DNA of 64,000 nt. Source: Chloroflexota bacterium (lineage in GTDB: Bacteria > Chloroflexota > UBA11872). A model generated the notes under the pieces. That model was given only the letters and a program-made list of their open reading frames with translations, had not been told where the DNA came from and made no database searches. Positions 33,259 to 41,715 of this stretch are shown here, piece after piece. The stretch covers positions 62,001 through 126,000 of the forward strand of contig JAPOYR010000009.1 of the NCBI GenBank assembly GCA_026706485.1, given 5' to 3'. Within the stretch, counting starts at the first letter, position 1. The number at the start of each line of letters is the position of its first letter. The translations under genes were made by a program, and so were the position numbers.

Positions 33259-34338
33259 ATGCCAGCGCCCGCCCCAACCGTTCCCCAGGCCGCCCGCCTC
33301 ACCGAGAGCCAGATCGCCCAGTTCAAGCGCACCGGCTACCTCGTGCTTCCGGGCGTCGTCGACGCCGATCTCTGCCGCCAGGCCCGCGATCAAATGTGGG
33401 AAACCATCGCCGAGAGCCGGCCCAGCATGAAACGCGACGACCCCGCCACCTGGGTCCCGTTCACCGACGAGGAGAACGCCAGCTATACCCGCGAAGTGAC
33501 GGGCGGCGACCCCTACTTCGGCGGTAGGGGGCACCGGTTCTACATCCGCAACGGGGCCGAGGACCTGCTGCTGGACATCGGCGCCCGCGTGGTGTGGGAC
33601 GTCGCCGAGCAGCTGTTGGGCGAGGGCGAGGTGGTCTACCCCGCGGGCCTGGACGCCACCGGCCACACCACGGGGCCGTGCTACTTGACCGAAGGCGCAG
33701 TAAAGGGCATGGAGTCTCACCTGGGCGACAAGACGAGGGAATGGACCGGTCCGCCGACCAATAGGACCGGACCGCTGCGGCTGCCGACGACCGGTCCCCA
33801 CTGGGTGACGGGCCAGGGCACCCGCGGCATGTACTGCACGCTGCCGAACAGCCCGGTCTCGACTCCGCCCGACTGGCGCGGGGCCCACGCGGGCGAGGGG
33901 CTCTACAACAGGCGCCAGCTGCTGCAGACGGCGGTCTACTTCGACGACGTGCCGCCGGGCGCGGGCGGGCTGATGCTCTTTCCCGGGAGCCACCACCGCA
34001 TCTGGGACTACTGGGAGACCACGAACCACGGGGCGACGGCCATTGCCAACGGCGAGGACGCGCCCAGGTTCGTGGGCTACACCGATCCCCCGATCGGCGC
34101 CATCAAGGACGACACGGAACCCGTGATGACCGCCGGACCCGCCGGGTCGGTGGTCCTCTGGCACACGATCATGCTGCACCTGGCCGGGTGGAACGAACAC
34201 CCCGACATCATTCGCCAGGCCACGCTCTACGGCTTCCACAAGAAGCCCGACACCTGGCCCGACGATCGCCTGGCCGCCGGCCCCAAGGGCAGCATCTGGA
34301 CCGACTGGTCGGAGGAAGTTCGCGCGGTGGAGGTGTAG
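33259..34338 (+). CDS. PhyH-family (phytanoyl-CoA dioxygenase-like) protein, copy 2
   Basis: A 359-residue paralogue of the 31600-32679 gene with the same length, leader and 3' flank. Residues about 1-73 and from about 200 to the end are almost unchanged, at DNA level too. Residues about 74-195 differ strongly (e.g. NASYTREVTGGDPYFGGRGH, GMESHLGDKTREWTGPPTN). That central part would form much of the active-site face, so the copies may differ in substrate (inference). The late WHTIMLHLAGW is kept, and again no clear HxD. It probably sits in one transcript with the intact nitrile hydratase genes. Confidence 0.85.
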   Translation: MPAPAPTVPQAARLTESQIAQFKRTGYLVLPGVVDADLCRQARDQMWETIAESRPSMKRDDPATWVPFTDEENASYTREVTGGDPYFGGRGHRFYIRNGAEDLLLDIGARVVWDVAEQLLGEGEVVYPAGLDATGHTTGPCYLTEGAVKGMESHLGDKTREWTGPPTNRTGPLRLPTTGPHWVTGQGTRGMYCTLPNSPVSTPPDWRGAHAGEGLYNRRQLLQTAVYFDDVPPGAGGLMLFPGSHHRIWDYWETTNHGATAIANGEDAPRFVGYTDPPIGAIKDDTEPVMTAGPAGSVVLWHTIMLHLAGWNEHPDIIRQATLYGFHKKPDTWPDDRLAAGPKGSIWTDWSEEVRAVEV

Positions 34339-34367
34339 GCGCGGTCTCAGTCAGTCGATGGGACTGT

Positions 34368-34413
34368 TCCAATCCGTTCGCCCTGAGCTTGTCGAAGGGG
34401 CGAGCGGATTGGA
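34368..34413. repeat. Palindromic repeat after phyH copy 2
   Basis: Second copy of the TCCAATCCG ... CGGATTGGA inverted repeat seen at 32709-32754, with the same CCCTGAGCTTGTCGAAGGG core, between phyH and the nitrile hydratase beta gene. Confidence 0.7.
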
Positions 34414-34484
34414 CCCTAGGGATCGACGCTGATCGCGTGAGATAGAAGCGGGGCCGACCCATCGAGATCAGCGGCATACACGAC

Positions 34485-35153
34485 ATGGGCGGCGCGCCGG
34501 GCTACGGGCGCGTCGAACCTGAACTGGACGAGCCGGTCTTCCACAGCGAATGGGAGGGCCGGGTGTTCGGGCTGGTAATCGCGGTCAAGGACGGCCTTTC
34601 GCGCCCGAGGCTGGAGAGTCTCGACCCGGACGAGTACCTCTCCGGCTACTACGAGCGGTGGATGCTCGCCTTAGAGCGCGGGCTCATGGCGCGGGGCGCG
34701 CTCAGCGCCGAGGAGTTGGACGCAAAGAGCGACTACTTTCGCCGGAACCCGGGAGCGAGCCCGACGCGGCGCGTCGACCCGGAGCTGACGGAACGTGTTC
34801 GCCAGGGCATGTATCGGCAGCGGGACGTTCGCAGGACGCCCGCACGGGCGCCGGCCTTCGACGTGGGGGATCGCGTGCGAGCCCGCCGAATCCGGCACGG
34901 CGGGCACACCCGCTTGCCCGGATATGCGCAGGGAAAGCGCGGCGTCATTCACGCCGTCTATGCCGCCTACGACCTGCCCGACGACAGCCGAGAGAACGAC
35001 TCCGCTCCGGCACAGCAGCTCTACAGCGTCAGGTTCGAGGGAACCGAGCTCTGGGGAGCGTCGACGGAGCCGGGCACGGCCGTCCACGTCGACATGTGGG
35101 AGGGCTACCTGGAGCCACTGGGCTCGGGCGTCGCTGAAGGTACGGACGCATGA
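34485..35153 (+). CDS. nthB: Nitrile hydratase beta subunit
   Basis: A 222-residue beta subunit. The N-terminal helical domain starts [14 protein letters not shown] and includes [16 protein letters not shown]. The C-terminal SH3-like domain contains [11 protein letters not shown] and [14 protein letters not shown], the family's typical GHTRLPxYxRxxxG motif. Together with the alpha subunit it hydrates nitriles to amides. Family members normally begin MxGIHDMGG; here SGIHD is encoded in frame just before this ATG (34461-34484), but no ATG, GTG or TTG precedes it up to an in-frame TAG at 34443. Translation may therefore start at this internal ATG or at a rare AUC/AUA codon. The stop overlaps the alpha-subunit ATG (ATGA). 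Beta-before-alpha order is usual for cobalt-type enzymes. Confidence 0.92.
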   Translation: MGGAPGYGRVEPELDEPVFHSEWEGRVFGLVIAVKDGLSRPRLESLDPDEYLSGYYERWMLALERGLMARGALSAEELDAKSDYFRRNPGASPTRRVDPELTERVRQGMYRQRDVRRTPARAPAFDVGDRVRARRIRHGGHTRLPGYAQGKRGVIHAVYAAYDLPDDSRENDSAPAQQLYSVRFEGTELWGASTEPGTAVHVDMWEGYLEPLGSGVAEGTDA

Positions 35154-35773
35154 GCGGCGACCACGACGTCGATCACCACGCCGAGGCTGAATCGTACGCC
35201 GCGCTCCGCGCCAGGGCGCTGGAGTCGCTGCTGGTCGAAAAGGGCCTGGTGACCACGGACGCCATCGACGAGATCGTGCGGACGTACGAGCAGGACATCG
35301 GCCCGCTGAACGGCGCCAAGGTGGTGGCTCGGGCGTGGGTCGATCCCGACTACAAGCGACGCTTGCTAACGAACGGCACCGAGGCAATCGCCGAGCTCGG
35401 CTTTGGCGGCGCCGAGGGAGCCGAGATCGTGGTGCTGGAGAGCACGCCTGCGGTGCACAACGTCGTCGTGTGCACGCTCTGCTCATGCTACCCCTGGCCG
35501 GTGCTCGGCCTGCCGCCCAGCTGGTACAAGGACGCCGCCTACCGATCCCGCGTAGTCCGCGAGCCTCGCGCGGTGCTCCGTGAATTCGGCCTCACCGTTG
35601 ACGAGTCGAAGGAGATCCGGGTGTGGGACAGCACCGCGTCGCTGCGCTACATGGTGCTGCCGGAGCGGCCCCACGGCACCGCCGACTTGCCGGAGGAAGA
35701 GCTGGCTGAGCTCGTGACGCGCGACTCGATGATCGGCGTGGCACTGGCGCGGTCGAGGTCCGAGGTCGCATAG
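35150..35773 (+). CDS. nthA: Nitrile hydratase alpha subunit, cobalt type
   Basis: A 207-residue alpha subunit. The metal-binding loop is VCTLCSC, residues C108-T-L-C111-S112-C113. Thr at the second position is typical of cobalt enzymes, while iron enzymes have Ser. C111 and C113 are the cysteines normally oxidised to sulfinic and sulfenic acid. It is flanked by the family regions [18 protein letters not shown] and [15 protein letters not shown]. Translationally coupled to the beta gene. No P14K/NhlE-type activator gene follows; instead a fragment of a glycosidase-like gene begins directly at the next base. Confidence 0.95.
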   Translation: MSGDHDVDHHAEAESYAALRARALESLLVEKGLVTTDAIDEIVRTYEQDIGPLNGAKVVARAWVDPDYKRRLLTNGTEAIAELGFGGAEGAEIVVLESTPAVHNVVVCTLCSCYPWPVLGLPPSWYKDAAYRSRVVREPRAVLREFGLTVDESKEIRVWDSTASLRYMVLPERPHGTADLPEEELAELVTRDSMIGVALARSRSEVA

Positions 35774-35872
35774 ATGCCTGGCTCCATTCGCCGCAGCCCA
35801 TACGGCGACGTGCAGCTTGGCGCGAGAGGATCTTTCGAACACGATGATCTACAGACACCCTTGATCGGATAA
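35774..35872 (+). pseudogene. 5' fragment of a glycosidase-like gene at island edge
   Basis: A 32-codon frame starting immediately after the nthA stop. It encodes [17 protein letters not shown] and then diverges to an unrelated tail and stop. [12 protein letters not shown] is identical to the start of the intact gene at 39123-40178; the matching DNA (36 bases) differs at a few positions, all synonymous. Similarity stops at GGCGCG (about 35824). It is the left-hand copy of a duplicated or replaced gene start bracketing the methyltransferase/nuclease island. Confidence 0.7.
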
Positions 35873-35964
35873 GTAACGACGTCGTAGTCGGCGGCGGCAA
35901 AAAGGGCTAATGCTGATCCCCGCGTATACTGGCCGTGTGCACACAGCCGGTGGGGTGGACTGAA

Positions 35965-36642
35965 ATGCAGGCAAACAGCCAGGGACCCGTCGACGAGAGA
36001 GTTCCGAGCACGCTCGCCAACCACAATTCATTCACACTGCTGGGAGATCTGACCAGATCGGTCAATGGGTCGTTTGGGACGATTCTGGCCGACCCGCCTT
36101 GGAGGTTCAATAATCGAACCGGGCGAGTGGCCCCTGAGTACAGACGGCTACCGAGGTACGCGTCTCTATCAATCTCGGAAATCAAATCCCTCCCGGTCGC
36201 AGATCTTGCTCTCGAGAGAAGCCATCTGTACCTGTGGGTTCCAAATGCGCTCATCCAAGAGGGTCTTGCAGTGATGAAGCACTGGGGATTCGAGTACAAG
36301 ACGAATCTCGTCTGGTATAAGATTCGCAAAGACGGTGGCCCAGACGGTCGCGGGGTTGGATTCTACTTTCGAAATGTCACCGAGCTCGTTCTGTTCGGCG
36401 TCCGGGGGTCTATTCGTACCTTTCAACCCGGACGGAGACAGGTAAACATAATGTCCACTCGGAAACGTGAGCACTCACGAAAACCGGACGAATTGTACGA
36501 CGTTATTGAGCAGTGTAGTCCTGGACCTTATCTTGAGCTTTTTGCGCGGCACGATCGGTCAGGCTGGTCGCAGTGGGGCAATGAACTCAACCGTGAGATA
36601 TTGAATCACGAAATTCGGCCCCAGTCGCGACTTCACTCTTGA
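35965..36642 (+). CDS. MT-A70-family adenine methyltransferase
   Basis: 225 residues from the ATG at 35965; an in-frame GTG at 35935 would add 10. The N-terminal catalytic motif TILADPPWRFNNR has the DPPW (residues 43-46) of N6-adenine methyltransferases of the MT-A70 class. Following regions are RYASLSISEIKSLPVADLA, HLYLWVPNALIQEGLAVMKHWGFEY and the SAM-site-like KPDELYDVIEQCSPGPYLELFAR near the C-terminus, all standard for bacterial MT-A70 enzymes such as M.MunI. In bacteria these usually methylate DNA. The next gene starts 10 bases downstream and encodes a nuclease-DGQHR-HEPN-like protein, which suggests a modification partner. A TATACT at 35925-35930 could be a -10 box. Confidence 0.9.
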   Translation: MQANSQGPVDERVPSTLANHNSFTLLGDLTRSVNGSFGTILADPPWRFNNRTGRVAPEYRRLPRYASLSISEIKSLPVADLALERSHLYLWVPNALIQEGLAVMKHWGFEYKTNLVWYKIRKDGGPDGRGVGFYFRNVTELVLFGVRGSIRTFQPGRRQVNIMSTRKREHSRKPDELYDVIEQCSPGPYLELFARHDRSGWSQWGNELNREILNHEIRPQSRLHS

Positions 36643-36652
36643 GACGGATTCC

Positions 36653-38953
36653 TTGAATTCCGACGCAGAAGATCTCACAGAGGAGCTCCCTGGACTAGTC
36701 ACGGGAGCTGAAATCCAACGGGAGCTCCGAAAGCGTCGCCGTGCGTTCCTTGAGCGGACGGTTCCGGCTGCGCAAGAAGACTGCTATATCGCTGAAGGCT
36801 GGCAGATTGTCCGGCGTAACAAACGAACTATTCGGATTCGCAAGCCAAAACCTCAAGGTCAGATGCTTGAAGATGAAGTGTGGACTCTCCTTGCCAGAAT
36901 GGGGTTTCAGCAGTTGAGCGGAGGTCGTCAGTTCAGGATTCCGCTCAGTGGAATGGACCCGACAGTGCCTCCGAAGCAGGTTGACGTGCTGGCGATCGAT
37001 GGTGAGACGGCTGTGGTCGTGGAATGTAAGGCATCGCAGAATAGCCGCGCGAGATCGTTGCAAAAGGACCTAAATGAGACGCGCGGATTGCAAGATTCAA
37101 TTCGGCAGTCTATTCACGACTGGTTTCCGGATCGTCCTAGGGTTTGCTTCTTATATGTAACAAGGAATATAAGGTGGAGCAGAAATGATGTCGAGCGGGC
37201 AAAAGCGCACCATATATCTACGATAACTGACAGGCAGCTTGACTACTATTCTAGGCTAGTTAATATTATCGGTCCCGCATCAAGGCATCAGCTTCAAGCA
37301 GACCTTTTGCAGGACTCGCCTGTCCAGGGTTTGCGGGGTACCGTACCTGCTCTTCGGGGGACTTTCGGCGGCAAGACGTTTTATCAGTTCGCGATCGAAC
37401 CGGACCGCCTATTGAAGCTATGCTACGTGAGTCACCGTGCAAAGATCGATGCTGCTGCTGTCGGTACCTATCAGCGTCTATTGCGCAAGAAACGGCTAAG
37501 GGATATTGCTGGCCACATCAATCAAACCGGCGGGATATTCCCGACCAATATCGTTGTGAATTTTCGGCACTCGAGGCGTTTGCGCTTTGATATCGCGGGT
37601 CCAACATCGGATGAGCCCACAACGTTGGGCACTCTACATTTGCCGAATACATACAAATGCGCCTGGGTAATCGACGGTCAGCACCGATTGTACGGCTTCT
37701 CGCTTAGCGAGTGGGGACGCCGTGGCCGTGTGCCAGTGCTAGCCTTCGAAGGCCTCGATCCTTTGGAAGAGGTGAAATTGTTTGTCGACATCAATAGTAA
37801 ACAGGTGAGAGTGCCGAGAAGTTTGCTTGTCGAATTGGAGCCGGAACTTACGACCGAGGACTCCTCGCCGGAAGTGATGTTGCGTAGCCTCCAATCTCAG
37901 ATCGCTCTTGATTTGTCGGAGAATCTGGACTCGCCCTTATTCGATCTCGTCGCCACGGAGTGGGATACCGATGGTAAGACCAGGCCCCTCACTCTGCCGG
38001 AGCTCGCAACGGCGATAAGCGGCAGTCGCTTGGTGGGGCAGGTCCGGGGCGGTGTGTTTTACCCGGGATATCTTTACCAACGCGACTATGACACTACGCG
38101 ATCCCGGGCCTCGGCGACTATTGGAAAGTTCATTCATCTGTTTGGCGAGGGAGCTCCCCAGCAATGGGAGAAAGCTCGATCGGCAGGTGGATTCTTATGT
38201 ACAAATCGAGGTGTGGCGGCGCTGCTTCGGTTATTTCATGCAGCCTTGCAGCATAACGACAGCGGTGCGGAGGGCGCGGGTTTAGGACAGTTATCGGCTG
38301 ACGCATTGGTTGGCTCAGTGAACACGTTGGTAGAGCCGGTTGTGGGGTGGTTTGCTGGCGCCTCGGACGTGGATTTGAACCGATTTAAGGGACACTACGG
38401 AAGCGGTGCAGCGCTGGCCTATGGATTCGAGCTCATGGCAATAGCGCATGAGGCCAATAGTGAGTTCAATCCGTCGGGTCTCGAGGAGCACATTAGGCAG
38501 CATAGCGATCAGGCTTTGGGCTACGCCCGTGAACTCATTGCCGAGATTGAAGATTGCATCAGAATGGTGACTTTCTCTATTCTGAAATCGCAATATGGAA
38601 GTGATGGGAACGACTGGTGGAGATTGGGCGTTCCTCAAGGGGTTCGCGGTAACGCAGCTCAAAAGGCAGAAGTTAGCGAAGAGGGCGGGGAGCCACATCA
38701 GTTTCTAGAACTACTCGACTACAAGAGAATAGCTGAGCTCCCTAGGAATTGGCGGAGCTTTGAATCGTCTTGGACATTTGATCGGTCGGCACGATCCAAG
38801 AGTAAGAGACTAGCCTGGATGGATCGTCTAAATATGATACGAAATCGTGTTTTCCATTCAGGAAGACGAAGTGTTACCAGCGAAGAAATATCGTTTCTCG
38901 AAGATGTGTGGCAGCATGTAGAAACCAAGCGCAAGGATGCGGTGAAGCAGTAA
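36653..38953 (+). CDS. PD-(D/E)xK-like nuclease / DGQHR-domain / HEPN-like fusion
   Basis: A 766-residue protein with a TTG start, preceded by GAGACGGA. Residues about 75-180 show a restriction-endonuclease-like core: VDVLAIDGETAVVVECKAS with D111 and E124-x-K126, followed by a conserved-looking helix with Gln/Asp. At residues 341-345 is DGQHR in WVIDGQHRLYGFS, and FVDINSKQVRVPRSL follows; both are hallmarks of DGQHR/DndB-type proteins, which take part in DNA modification and phage defence. The C-terminus (WMDRLNMIRNRVFHSG) has R730-x4-H735, fitting the R-x4-6-H motif of HEPN domains, often RNases in defence systems. The HEPN and nuclease calls are from motifs only. Together with the upstream MT-A70 methyltransferase it may form a modification-guided defence system. 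I know of no named system with exactly this fusion. Confidence 0.75.
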   Translation: MNSDAEDLTEELPGLVTGAEIQRELRKRRRAFLERTVPAAQEDCYIAEGWQIVRRNKRTIRIRKPKPQGQMLEDEVWTLLARMGFQQLSGGRQFRIPLSGMDPTVPPKQVDVLAIDGETAVVVECKASQNSRARSLQKDLNETRGLQDSIRQSIHDWFPDRPRVCFLYVTRNIRWSRNDVERAKAHHISTITDRQLDYYSRLVNIIGPASRHQLQADLLQDSPVQGLRGTVPALRGTFGGKTFYQFAIEPDRLLKLCYVSHRAKIDAAAVGTYQRLLRKKRLRDIAGHINQTGGIFPTNIVVNFRHSRRLRFDIAGPTSDEPTTLGTLHLPNTYKCAWVIDGQHRLYGFSLSEWGRRGRVPVLAFEGLDPLEEVKLFVDINSKQVRVPRSLLVELEPELTTEDSSPEVMLRSLQSQIALDLSENLDSPLFDLVATEWDTDGKTRPLTLPELATAISGSRLVGQVRGGVFYPGYLYQRDYDTTRSRASATIGKFIHLFGEGAPQQWEKARSAGGFLCTNRGVAALLRLFHAALQHNDSGAEGAGLGQLSADALVGSVNTLVEPVVGWFAGASDVDLNRFKGHYGSGAALAYGFELMAIAHEANSEFNPSGLEEHIRQHSDQALGYARELIAEIEDCIRMVTFSILKSQYGSDGNDWWRLGVPQGVRGNAAQKAEVSEEGGEPHQFLELLDYKRIAELPRNWRSFESSWTFDRSARSKSKRLAWMDRLNMIRNRVFHSGRRSVTSEEISFLEDVWQHVETKRKDAVKQ

Positions 38954-39122
38954 ATCTATGGTAGGACGAAGTCGGAATATATTCGTAATGTCATGGTAGT
39001 GGCGATTGGTGATCGGACATTGTGACCGAGATGTTGCATGGTAGGTTAGCTTCGAGCTCCGGAGTTAGGTGGAGGCTCACAAGTTGGCTACCATTGTCGA
39101 AATCGGTTGTGCACTAGTGTCT

Positions 39123-40178
39123 ATGGCCCAGCGGTCCACCCGCCGCAGTCCCTACGGTGACGTGCAGCTTGGCGCGTTTCGGGAGGTGCTCACCTATCCG
39201 GGCCGCTATCTCAACGACCACTGCCTGATCCGGCATGACGGCCTTTGGCACTTCTTCGGCATCATCGGCGACGTGACCGGTCCGGGCGAGATGCACGGCG
39301 TCGAAGACTCGCTCGCCCACGCCACCTCCGATGACCTGATGCAGTGGACCGTGCATCCGCCGGCGCTCACGGCCACCGGTGTCTGGCCGGAAGAGGTGAC
39401 CTGCTTTGCGCCCTACGTCATCGAGCACGAGGGTTGTTTCTACATGCTCTACTGCGTGACCGATGTGCACCGCACGCAGCGCATCTGCCTCGCCACGTCG
39501 ACTGATCTGTTCAACTGGGAGCGCTTTCCGGGCAATCCCGTCATCGTGCCCTCGGTCTCCTGGGCCAAGTGGCCGGGATTCGGTCTGCCGCGGCCCGACG
39601 AGGTGGAGCGCATGCACCGCGACGCGGGCGGCGACTTCCTCTCCGTCGCCCGCCGCCTCGGCGGCTCCTACGGCGGCTGCCGCGATCCGCACATCATCCG
39701 GCTCGACGACGGGACCTTCGTGGCCTACTGGGTGGCGCGCGTGCAAGAGAAGTTCGGCCACAACCTGGTATGCGTGGCCGCCTCCATGTCGCACGACCTC
39801 ATGCACTGGCAGGAGATTGGGCCGGTGTTCACCATGAAGGCGTGGCCCTTCGACGAGGAGCCCACGCTGGAGGTCGAGTCGCCCTGCGTGGTGCCCAAAG
39901 ACGGCAAGTTCTGGCTCTTCTTCAAGCACGGCTGGTGGACGCATTTCGTCGCCTCCGACTCGCCCTACGACTTCCACGGCTACGAGCCGCAGCGGCTGGG
40001 CTTTTGCCACGCCTCGGAGGTGTTTCATTGGGAGGGCCAGTGGTGGATCACCCACTGCTCCGCCGACCCCGAGGACTTCCGCTACCGCGAGTCCAACCGC
40101 ACTCGCGGCCTGTTCGTGGGACACCTGGACTGGCCTGACGGGGCTCAGCCACGCCTGATCGCGCCCGAGGTTCCTTAG
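39123..40178 (+). CDS. Five-bladed propeller glycosidase-like protein (GH32/43/130-like)
   Basis: 351 residues from [19 protein letters not shown]. Repeated blade-like motifs support a five-bladed propeller: [107 protein letters not shown]. Acidic residues in CRDPHI and in the ESP strand match the positions of catalytic acids in the GH43/GH32 clan. The exact activity is unknown. The start is the ATG at 39123; the frame extends to 39069 in A/T-richer island DNA, where similarity is lost. The leader is not native-looking (no clear Shine-Dalgarno). The 3' end overlaps hisF (convergent) by 4 bases. Confidence 0.8.
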   Translation: MAQRSTRRSPYGDVQLGAFREVLTYPGRYLNDHCLIRHDGLWHFFGIIGDVTGPGEMHGVEDSLAHATSDDLMQWTVHPPALTATGVWPEEVTCFAPYVIEHEGCFYMLYCVTDVHRTQRICLATSTDLFNWERFPGNPVIVPSVSWAKWPGFGLPRPDEVERMHRDAGGDFLSVARRLGGSYGGCRDPHIIRLDDGTFVAYWVARVQEKFGHNLVCVAASMSHDLMHWQEIGPVFTMKAWPFDEEPTLEVESPCVVPKDGKFWLFFKHGWWTHFVASDSPYDFHGYEPQRLGFCHASEVFHWEGQWWITHCSADPEDFRYRESNRTRGLFVGHLDWPDGAQPRLIAPEVP

Positions 40179-40981
40179 CTGCCGTTGAGGGCTGAGCCGC
40201 TGTTGGCGAAGGGATCCATGCGCATCGGCAGCCCTGCGGCTACCAACTCGCGCTTGACGCGCTCGATGCTGATCATCTTGAAGTGAAAGATCGACGCCGC
40301 CAGCGCGGCATGGGCGCGGCCTTCGACCAACGCCGCGCGGATGTGCTCGATCGACCCGGCGCCCCCCGAGGCGACGACCGGCACCGGCACGGCGTCGCAC
40401 ACGGCGCGCAGCTGGTCCAGGTCATATCCGGCGCGCGTGCCGTCGGCGTCGATGCTGTTCATCACGATCTCGCCCGCGCCAAGCTCGACGCCGCGCTCGG
40501 CGACCTCGATGGCATCGAGTCCGGTGGGCGTGCGCCCGCCGTCCAGCACCACCTCCCACCACGGCTCGGCGCGGTCGCTGCGAAGCTGCGCGTCGATGGA
40601 GAGCACGATGCACTGCGACCCAAACCGGTCGGCGCCGATCCGAATCAAGTCGGGATCGCGATGGGCGGCGCTGTTGATCGACACTTTCTCCGCCCCGCGC
40701 CGCAGCATGGCGTACATGTCGTCGGCGTTGCGCAGGCCGCCGCCCACGGTTAGCGGAATGAAGACCTCCGACGCCACCCGCTCCACGAGATCGCTCATGA
40801 TGTCGCGGCCCTCGGCGGAGGCCGTGATGTCGTAGAAGACCAGCTCGTCGGCGCCCTCCCGGTCGTAGCGCGCGGCCAGCTCGACGGGATCGCCGGCGTC
40901 CACGTCGGCTGAGAATTTCACGCCGCGCACGTTGCGGCCGTTCTTGACGTCGAGGCAGGGGATGATTCGGCGGGTCAGCAT
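40175..40981 (-). CDS. hisF: Imidazole glycerol phosphate synthase, cyclase subunit
   Basis: A 268-residue TIM barrel. It uses ammonia from HisH to convert PRFAR to imidazole glycerol phosphate and AICAR. Catalytic Asp11 is in [11 protein letters not shown] and the second catalytic Asp (about 130) in CIVLSIDAQ. Phosphate-binding turns are FIPLTVGGG and VVASGGAGS. The last gene of the long minus-strand block, overlapping hisA by 7 bases. Confidence 0.96.
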   Translation of the reverse strand: MLTRRIIPCLDVKNGRNVRGVKFSADVDAGDPVELAARYDREGADELVFYDITASAEGRDIMSDLVERVASEVFIPLTVGGGLRNADDMYAMLRRGAEKVSINSAAHRDPDLIRIGADRFGSQCIVLSIDAQLRSDRAEPWWEVVLDGGRTPTGLDAIEVAERGVELGAGEIVMNSIDADGTRAGYDLDQLRAVCDAVPVPVVASGGAGSIEHIRAALVEGRAHAALAASIFHFKMISIERVKRELVAAGLPMRMDPFANSGSALNGS

Positions 40982-41715
40982 CGGGCTTCACCGGCGGCCG
41001 CTTGGATGGCCTCGGCAAGCGTGAACGCCCCGCGATACAGGGCGCTGCCGATGATGACGCCGGACGCTCCGGCGTCGCGCAGCCGGGCAATATCGTCAAG
41101 CGAGGCCACGCCGCCCGAGGCGACGACCGGCAGGTGTGCCCCGACCTGCTCGACCAGATCGCGCGTGCCCGCGACGTTCGGTCCCTCGAGCATGCCCTCG
41201 ACCACCACGTCGGTGTACATGATGGCTGCGGCCCCAGCGTCCACCGCCCGCGCCGCCAGTTCAGCGACGGTCAGCGTGGATTCCTTCGCCCAGGCGTCGG
41301 TGACCGCCATGCCCTGGCGTCCCTCCACCGCCACGGCAATCCGGCCGGGGTGAGCGGCGGCGGCGCGCGCCAGCATTTCGGGATCGCGCACGGCGGCAGT
41401 TCCCAGCACGATCCTCGCGGCTCCATGCCCCAGCACCCGCTCGATGTCGGCCGGCGAACGGAGGCCGCCCGCGACCTGCACCGGGACATCACCCGCTACC
41501 TTGATGATGTCCTCGATGATCGCGGCATTCGTGCTGACGCCGTCGCGGGCTCCGTTGAGATCGACGACGTGCAGCCAAGCGGCGCCCTGCGCCATCCAAT
41601 GCCGGGCCGCCTCCACCGGATCGTCGTAGAAGACCGTCTCTCGATTGAAGTCACCCTGCACGAGTTGCACGCAGCGACCGCCGCGGATATCGACGGGCGG
41701 ATAGACCTCCATCAC
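40975..41715 (-). CDS. hisA: ProFAR isomerase
   Basis: A 246-residue TIM barrel, N'-formimino-5-aminoimidazole carboxamide ribonucleotide isomerase. The first catalytic Asp is in [15 protein letters not shown]. The second is in the [16 protein letters not shown] region, and the phosphate sites are VQVAGGLRS and VVASGGVAS. The start overlaps the end of hisH by 4 bases, so synthesis is coupled. The order hisH-hisA-hisF is the classical core of histidine operons. Confidence 0.96.
   Translation of the reverse strand: MMEVYPPVDIRGGRCVQLVQGDFNRETVFYDDPVEAARHWMAQGAAWLHVVDLNGARDGVSTNAAIIEDIIKVAGDVPVQVAGGLRSPADIERVLGHGAARIVLGTAAVRDPEMLARAAAAHPGRIAVAVEGRQGMAVTDAWAKESTLTVAELAARAVDAGAAAIMYTDVVVEGMLEGPNVAGTRDLVEQVGAHLPVVASGGVASLDDIARLRDAGASGVIIGSALYRGAFTLAEAIQAAAGEARC

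Larger units (their letters stand above)
35825..39122 (+). mobile_element. Putative inserted DNA-modification/defence island
   Basis: About 3.3 kb, visibly richer in A/T than its surroundings (frequent ATA, TTA, AGA and TTG codons), carrying two genes in one operon. It is bracketed by two copies of the first codons of a glycosidase-like gene. No integrase, transposase, terminal inverted repeats or direct target repeats were seen, so transfer by homologous recombination is as likely as an autonomous element. The last ~170 bases (38954-39122) hold no gene that I recognise. Confidence 0.55.

Noticed and set aside
35825-39122. Prophage or transposon carrying the methyltransferase
   Set aside because: No integrase, transposase, phage structural gene or terminal inverted repeats were found in the island.
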